From contig NC_015957.1 of the NCBI RefSeq assembly GCF_000147815.2, forward strand, positions 6,758,001 through 6,822,000: a DNA stretch of 64,000 bases. The letters run 5' to 3'. The translations under genes and the position numbers were made by a program. This document shows, in pieces, positions 58,783-64,000 of the stretch. The notes under the pieces are model-generated. The model saw only the letters and a list, made by a program, of their open reading frames with translations. It was not told the DNA's origin and did no database searches. This DNA is from Streptomyces violaceusniger Tu 4113. Its GTDB lineage: Bacteria > Actinomycetota > Actinomycetes > Streptomycetales > Streptomycetaceae. Each line of letters starts with the position of its first letter. The first letter of the stretch is position 1.

Positions 58783-59705
58783 CGTGCCTCCTCGCTGTCC
58801 AGGCCCTTGGCGATCTCCATGAACGCCTCCTCCAGCGTGGCCGACCGGACGTCGAGACCACGCAACTCCACATCCCTGTCCCGGGCCCACAACAACAGCG
58901 CCGTGGCCGTGCGCTGCAGATCGGCGGTCTCCAGCCGGACCGTCCCCCCGGTCTCCTCGTAGCTGGTCACCCCCAGCGGTGCGAGCGGCGGCACATCGCC
59001 CAGGAAATGGTCCCGGGGCAGCTCGAAGCTCATCCGCGAGGGCCGCTCGGCGACCACGTCGGCAACCCGCCCCGAAGTGGCGATCCGCCCCGCGTGCATG
59101 ATGGCCAGCCGGTCGGCCAGTTGCTCGGCCTCTTCCAGATAGTGGGTGGTGAGCAGCACCGTCGTGCCCTGCTGCTTCAACTCCCGGATCAGCTCCCAGG
59201 TCTCGCGGCGGGACTGCGCGTCCAGGCCGGTCGTCGGCTCGTCGAGGAACAGCACCTCGGGCCGTCCCAGCAGGGCCAGCGCGAGATCGAGGCGCCGGCG
59301 CTCGCCACCGGAGAGCTGCTTGACCCGCACCGCGCCCCGCTTGGAGAGCCTGGTCAGCTCCAGGGCCTCGGCCACGGGGCGGGCGCCGCTGGTGCAGCCC
59401 GCCCACATGCGCGCGGTCTCCGTGACCGTCAGCTCCGTCGGGAAGCCGCCCTCCTGGAGCATCACGCCGATACGGGGGCGGACGGCGGCGCGTTCGCGGT
59501 ACGGGTCGCGGCCGAGCACCCGGACGGTTCCGGCGGTGGGAGTGGCCTGCCCCTCCAAGACCTCGAGGGTGGAGGTCTTACCGGCCCCGTTGGTCCCCAG
59601 CAGCGCGAAGAGCTCACCGCGGGCGACCGTGAGGTCGATGCCGCGCACGGCCTCGAAGCCCCGATAGTGCCGCCGTAGGTCGGCGGTTTCGATCACAGTG
59701 TCCAT
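58779..59705 (-). CDS. ABC exporter ATP-binding protein (DrrA-like)
   Basis: A 308-residue ATPase of the daunorubicin-resistance-like class. Walker A is LLGTNGAGKTSTLEVLEGQ, Q-loop GVMLQEGGFPTELTV, signature VKQLSGGERRRLDLALALL, Walker B VLFLDEPTTGLDAQSRRETWEL and H-loop VLLTTHYLEEAEQLADRLAIMHAG. The C-terminal 80 residues are the variable domain of DrrA-type exporters. ATG 59705 is the start that matches the family N-terminus (MDTVIETADLRRHYRG). First gene of the operon ATPase, permease, kinase, regulator. Confidence 0.93.
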   Translation of the reverse strand: MDTVIETADLRRHYRGFEAVRGIDLTVARGELFALLGTNGAGKTSTLEVLEGQATPTAGTVRVLGRDPYRERAAVRPRIGVMLQEGGFPTELTVTETARMWAGCTSGARPVAEALELTRLSKRGAVRVKQLSGGERRRLDLALALLGRPEVLFLDEPTTGLDAQSRRETWELIRELKQQGTTVLLTTHYLEEAEQLADRLAIMHAGRIATSGRVADVVAERPSRMSFELPRDHFLGDVPPLAPLGVTSYEETGGTVRLETADLQRTATALLLWARDRDVELRGLDVRSATLEEAFMEIAKGLDSEEAR

Positions 59706-59810
59706 GCATTCCAGACTCCCGGCGCGACGGGCCCGGTGGCAGTGCGGTCTGTCATGCGTCCATCTGACATCTGTCATGCGAACCCTGGAGATACGTCACC
59801 GGAGATACCG

Positions 59811-61227
<1,417 letters not shown>

Positions 61228-61234
61228 CGGTCGC

Positions 61235-62182
61235 ATGCTCAACTCGGGGCGGCTGCGGCTGCTCAGCCTGCTGGAAACCCTGGGTACCGTCCGCGCGGTC
61301 GCCGAGACGCTGCATCTGAGCGCCTCGACGGTGTCCCAGCAACTGGCGGTCCTCGAGACCGAGACCCGGTGCCGGCTGCTGGAGCGGACGGGGCGGAAGG
61401 TGCGGCTGACTCCCGCCGGTCTGCTGCTGGCCCGTCGCGGCCGGGAGATCCTGGACCAGATGGCCGAGGCCGAGGCCGAGTTGCACGCCCTGAACGACGA
61501 GCCCATCGGCACCGTACGGCTCGGGGCGTTCCAGAGCGCCATCTACACCCTCGCGGTCCCGGCGGCGACCCGCCTGGCCACCACCCACCCGCGGCTGCAC
61601 CTGGAGCTGATCGAGCTGGAGCCGCACGAGAGCGGACCGGCCCTCCGCTCGGGGGAGGCGGACGTCATCGTCACCACCACCGACTACGTCGGCCTCTCAT
61701 GGGGCGCGGACCTCGAGATCCTTCCTCTGGGAACCGACCCGATCGTGCTGGTGCTGCCACCTGACCACCCCCTCACCGGCCGCACGACGGTGAGCCTCGC
61801 GGCATGCGCGGAGGAGACATGGGCGTGTGACCGGCCGCAGTCGTATATGGCGGATCTGACCGTACGGCTGTGCCGCGAGTCGGGCTTCGAACCCCGGGTG
61901 GCCTGCCGGTTCAGCAACTATCTGATGCTGCTGCAACACGTCGAGTCGGGCCGGTCGATCACCCTGCTGCCCGCCCTCGCCATCACACCGGACCACGCCG
62001 TCACCACCCGGGAGCTCAGCACACCGGTGCACCGCAACATCGCCATCGCGGTGCGCCGCGGCACAACGCAGCGCGCGGCGGTGCACGCGGTGGTCGCGGC
62101 GCTGCGCGACCACCCCGAACTCCCGGCCCTGTCCGCACCGCACCTGCGTCCCGGCCGGGAACAAGGTGGCTTCGGTGCGTGA
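61235..62182 (+). CDS. LysR-family transcriptional regulator
   Basis: A 315-residue regulator. N-terminal HTH (residues 4-64): RLRLLSLLETLGTVRAVAETLHLSASTVSQQLAVLETETRCRLLERTGRKVRLTPAG. The effector domain (about 90-300) has the usual two-lobe fold, opening IGTVRLGAFQSAIYTLAVPA and with RFSNYLMLLQHVESGRSITLLPALAI in the second lobe. ATG 61235 sits immediately after a TACAAT -10, so translation is likely leaderless. It is divergent from the dialkylglycine-decarboxylase-like gene and presumably activates it in response to its substrate. It ends 132 bp before the next hydrolase. Confidence 0.92.
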   Translation: MLNSGRLRLLSLLETLGTVRAVAETLHLSASTVSQQLAVLETETRCRLLERTGRKVRLTPAGLLLARRGREILDQMAEAEAELHALNDEPIGTVRLGAFQSAIYTLAVPAATRLATTHPRLHLELIELEPHESGPALRSGEADVIVTTTDYVGLSWGADLEILPLGTDPIVLVLPPDHPLTGRTTVSLAACAEETWACDRPQSYMADLTVRLCRESGFEPRVACRFSNYLMLLQHVESGRSITLLPALAITPDHAVTTRELSTPVHRNIAIAVRRGTTQRAAVHAVVAALRDHPELPALSAPHLRPGREQGGFGA

Positions 62183-62314
62183 TATTTTCGGGCTGCCGTG
62201 CGCTGCCGCGAACCGAGGAGGTGAGACCGATCAACGCTGTGACAGGTCGGGCCTCCCTCCCCCGCATGGTCCAGGGAGTGCCCGCGGAAGGCATCCCGAA
62301 AGGCTTGAAACGCC

Positions 62315-63046
62315 ATGCGCTTCGCCTCTGAGACATCGTCCGACGGTGTCCGCGAACAACTTTTCACCCTTGGTGAGATTCCCGGTGTGCTGTGGACACC
62401 GGAAGGTGCTGCCGGTACGCGTCCCCTGATCCTGATGGGGCACGGTGGCGGTCGGCACAAGAAGGCCCCCGACATCCTGGCCGGGGCGCGCCGCTATGTG
62501 GCCGATTGCGGTTTCGCGGTGGTGGCGGTCGACGTGCCCGCGCATGGCGACCGTCCGGTGGTCGAGGAGTACGACCGGATCGCGGCCGAGAACCAGGCTC
62601 GGGTGGCGGCCGGAGAAGAACTGGCCCCGCTCATCGCCGAGTTCCAGGCGCGGGTGGCCCGCCGGACCGTCCCGGAATGGCGGGCGGTGCTGGACGCGGT
62701 CCAGCGACTCGAACACGTCGGCGCCGGGCCGGTGGGCTACTGGGGAGTCTCACTGGGGTGCGGACTCGGCGTTCCGTTCGTCTCCGCCGAACCCCGGGTC
62801 CGCGCGGCGGTGCTGGGGCTGGGTGGGGCCTTGGCCTCGGCCGGGGACGCCGCGCGGATCACCGTCCCGGTGGAGTTCCTGGTGCAGTGGGACGATGAAC
62901 GAGTGCCGCGGGCCGAGAGTTTGGCGCTGTTCGACGCCCTGGCCTCGGCCGAGAAGACGTTGCACGCCAACCCGGGCGGGCACGGGGACGTCCCGGCCTT
63001 CGAGCTGGACGGCGCGCTGCGGTTCTTCGTCCGGCACCTCGGCTGA
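62315..63046 (+). CDS. Alpha/beta hydrolase (dienelactone-hydrolase-like)
   Basis: A 243-residue cytoplasmic hydrolase. The oxyanion loop is LILMGHGGGRHKKAPDIL, the nucleophile elbow GYWGVSLGCGLGVPFV (Ser of G-V-S-L-G), the acid is in LVQWDDERVPRAESL and the His in HANPGGHGDVPAFE, so the triad is complete. The FAVVAVDVPAHGDRP segment is typical of the BAAT/dienelactone-like group. ATG 62315 has AAAGG at a longish spacing. It follows LysR on the same strand, 132 bp apart, and could be partly co-regulated. A large terminator follows. Confidence 0.87.
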   Translation: MRFASETSSDGVREQLFTLGEIPGVLWTPEGAAGTRPLILMGHGGGRHKKAPDILAGARRYVADCGFAVVAVDVPAHGDRPVVEEYDRIAAENQARVAAGEELAPLIAEFQARVARRTVPEWRAVLDAVQRLEHVGAGPVGYWGVSLGCGLGVPFVSAEPRVRAAVLGLGGALASAGDAARITVPVEFLVQWDDERVPRAESLALFDALASAEKTLHANPGGHGDVPAFELDGALRFFVRHLG

Positions 63047-63051
63047 TGGTG

Positions 63052-63095
63052 CCCCCGGCACAGCCACGCCGATCGCGGCGCGGCTGTGCCGGGGG
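63052..63095. terminator. Long bidirectional hairpin terminator
   Basis: A 14-bp outer stem CCCCCGGCACAGCC/GGCTGTGCCGGGGG plus a 4-bp inner stem, between the convergent hydrolase and glutamine synthetase genes. Confidence 0.88.
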
Positions 63096-63097
63096 GC

Positions 63098-64000
63098 TCA
63101 GGTGATCCGGGCGTATTCGCGGAACTCCCAGTCGGTGACGTATCGCTGGAACCTGGCCAGCTCATCGCGCTTGAAGGTGAGAAAGGCGTCCACGAAGGGC
63201 TTGCCGAGCACATCGGTGAGCCGGTCGTCGGCTTCGAGCGCGTCGAGTGCCCGGCCGAGGCCGGTCGGCAGCGCGGCGGTGGTGCCCAGGTCGTGGCCTT
63301 GGCCGGTCATCGGCGCCGGGGGCTCCTCGGCGGCGGCGATACCCAGATGGGCCGCGGCGAGCACACCGGCGATGGCGAGGTAGGGGTTGGCGGTGGCATC
63401 GCCGAGGCGCACTTCCAGACGGGTGGCGCCGCCGCGCTCGGGCGGGATGCGCACCAGGGCGTTGCGGTTGTCCAGGCCCCAGTTGATCAGCCAGGGGGCC
63501 GTCGTGTCCGGGCCGAAGCGCTTGTACGAGTTGACGGTGGGGTTGAGGAGCGCGGAGAGCGCGGGGGCGTGGGCGAGCACTCCGGCCATGGCGTGGCGAG
63601 CCGTGGCGGACAGGCCGTAGGCGCCCCGGGGCGCGTCGAACACGTTCCGGCCGTCCGCGTCGACGAGGGAGAGGTGCAGGTGGAAACCCGAGCCGCCTCC
63701 GTCGTTGAACGGCTTGGCCATGAACGTGGCCAACCTGCCCTCCCTATGGGCGAGTTCCTTGACAGCGGCCTTGAAGCGAAAGGCCCGGTCGGCGGCGTCC
63801 AGCGCCTCGCAGTGGCTGAGGTTGATCTCGAACTGGCCGCTGTCGAACTCCCGGTTGCCGCCACTGACGTCGAGCCCGAGGGCGTGCAGCGCCCGGACGG
63901 TCCGCAGAAGGTGCCCGTCCGGGTCGCCCTTGCGGCCGGTCGTATAGACGTGGCCCGGGGCGGGGGCGTAGCGCCGCCAGCCGACGGGCGAGGCCGGGTC
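63098..64000 (-). CDS. Glutamine synthetase family protein (partial, 5' end beyond window)
   Basis: The last 300 residues of a GS-family ligase; the frame is open to the window edge, so the N-terminal part is missing. Visible catalytic-domain segments: NREFDSGQFEINLSHCEALDAADRAF (metal/substrate Glu), TFMAKPFNDGGGSGFHLHLSL (the MPKP and nucleotide loop with His), NPTVNSYKRFGPDTTAPW, and RIPPERGGATRLEVRLGDATANPYLAIAGVLAA (ATP/Glu binding). The RxPP variant and lack of the adenylylation-loop Tyr suggest a GlnA3/GlnA4-like gamma-glutamyl ligase for polyamines or ethanolamine, rather than the housekeeping GlnA; this is a tentative reading from partial sequence. Confidence 0.85.
   Translation of the reverse strand, partial: DPASPVGWRRYAPAPGHVYTTGRKGDPDGHLLRTVRALHALGLDVSGGNREFDSGQFEINLSHCEALDAADRAFRFKAAVKELAHREGRLATFMAKPFNDGGGSGFHLHLSLVDADGRNVFDAPRGAYGLSATARHAMAGVLAHAPALSALLNPTVNSYKRFGPDTTAPWLINWGLDNRNALVRIPPERGGATRLEVRLGDATANPYLAIAGVLAAAHLGIAAAEEPPAPMTGQGHDLGTTAALPTGLGRALDALEADDRLTDVLGKPFVDAFLTFKRDELARFQRYVTDWEFREYARIT

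Noticed and set aside
62221..62331. 36-codon frame starting GTG after CCGAGGAG and overlapping the hydrolase start
   Set aside because: The AGGAG directly abuts the GTG with no spacer and the peptide has no recognisable feature; kept only as a possible leader.

Overview
The window is about 72% GC with strong third-position GC bias, GTG/ATG starts behind AGGAGG-type ribosome sites, twin-arginine and lipoprotein exports, mycothiol-linked and DasR-type signals. All of this points to a Streptomyces (or very close actinomycete) chromosome. I see no rRNA, tRNA, CRISPR array, transposase, integrase or phage gene.

Layout. 0.2-7 kb: DUF305 lipoprotein, FprA-type ferredoxin reductase, NCS2 purine/pyrimidine permease, an old-yellow-enzyme/ArsR pair that shares a palindromic operator, and a BNR-repeat protein. 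7-18 kb: housekeeping and cell-wall genes: ung, a DUF2510-scramblase protein, an N-acetylglucosamine-type kinase, a CbiX-like chelatase, a lactonase/HAD pair with a DasR-like dre site between them, two D-Ala-D-Ala peptidases, a DUF1996 exoprotein, an EF-hand protein and YjbQ. 18-21 kb: a sulfonate ABC transporter (ssuC-ssuB-ssuA order) preceded by a leaderless cysteine-type leader peptide. 21-26 kb: an RsbW-like ATPase, two TetR regulators facing a DUF418 protein and a cupin-hydrolase pair, and a small AA10 LPMO whose promoter carries dre-like sites. 27-36 kb: an unusual FAD-oxidoreductase/TTC38-like fusion with a divergent cysteine-free Rrf2 regulator, a mycothiol-isomerase-family protein, a 1277-residue CHAT protease-like protein and a PPOX flavoprotein.

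36-42 kb is a tailoring cassette: methyltransferase and P450 on one strand, and arylamine N-acetyltransferase/amide-synthase homologue and aromatic-ring hydroxylase on the other. Both divergent promoters carry the same GGTTAGGGGA-N21/22-AAGAATC element. The enzyme set recalls ansamycin tailoring, but no polyketide synthase is in the window.

42-64 kb: sulfatase, YceI, a second (Aquifex-type) aconitase, a GH43-like Tat exoenzyme, a phosphonate-type importer (phnD-phnC-phnE, the last a tandem fusion) beside a decayed GntR/PhnF-like fragment, a phosphate/polyphosphate operon (pit, small membrane protein, ppk2), a secreted alpha/beta hydrolase, an ABC exporter/DesK-type kinase/NarL regulator operon with ATGA overlaps, a dialkylglycine-decarboxylase-like aminotransferase with a divergent LysR, a second hydrolase, and a glutamine synthetase family gene cut by the window edge.

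The strongest leads beyond routine annotation are: the shared promoter element and enzyme set at 36-41 kb; the oxidoreductase-TTC38 fusion with its palindromic operator; the leaderless leader peptide before ssu; the dre-like sites at 12.3 and 26.9 kb; the OYE/ArsR operators; the CHAT protein; and the GntR remnant by the phn genes.
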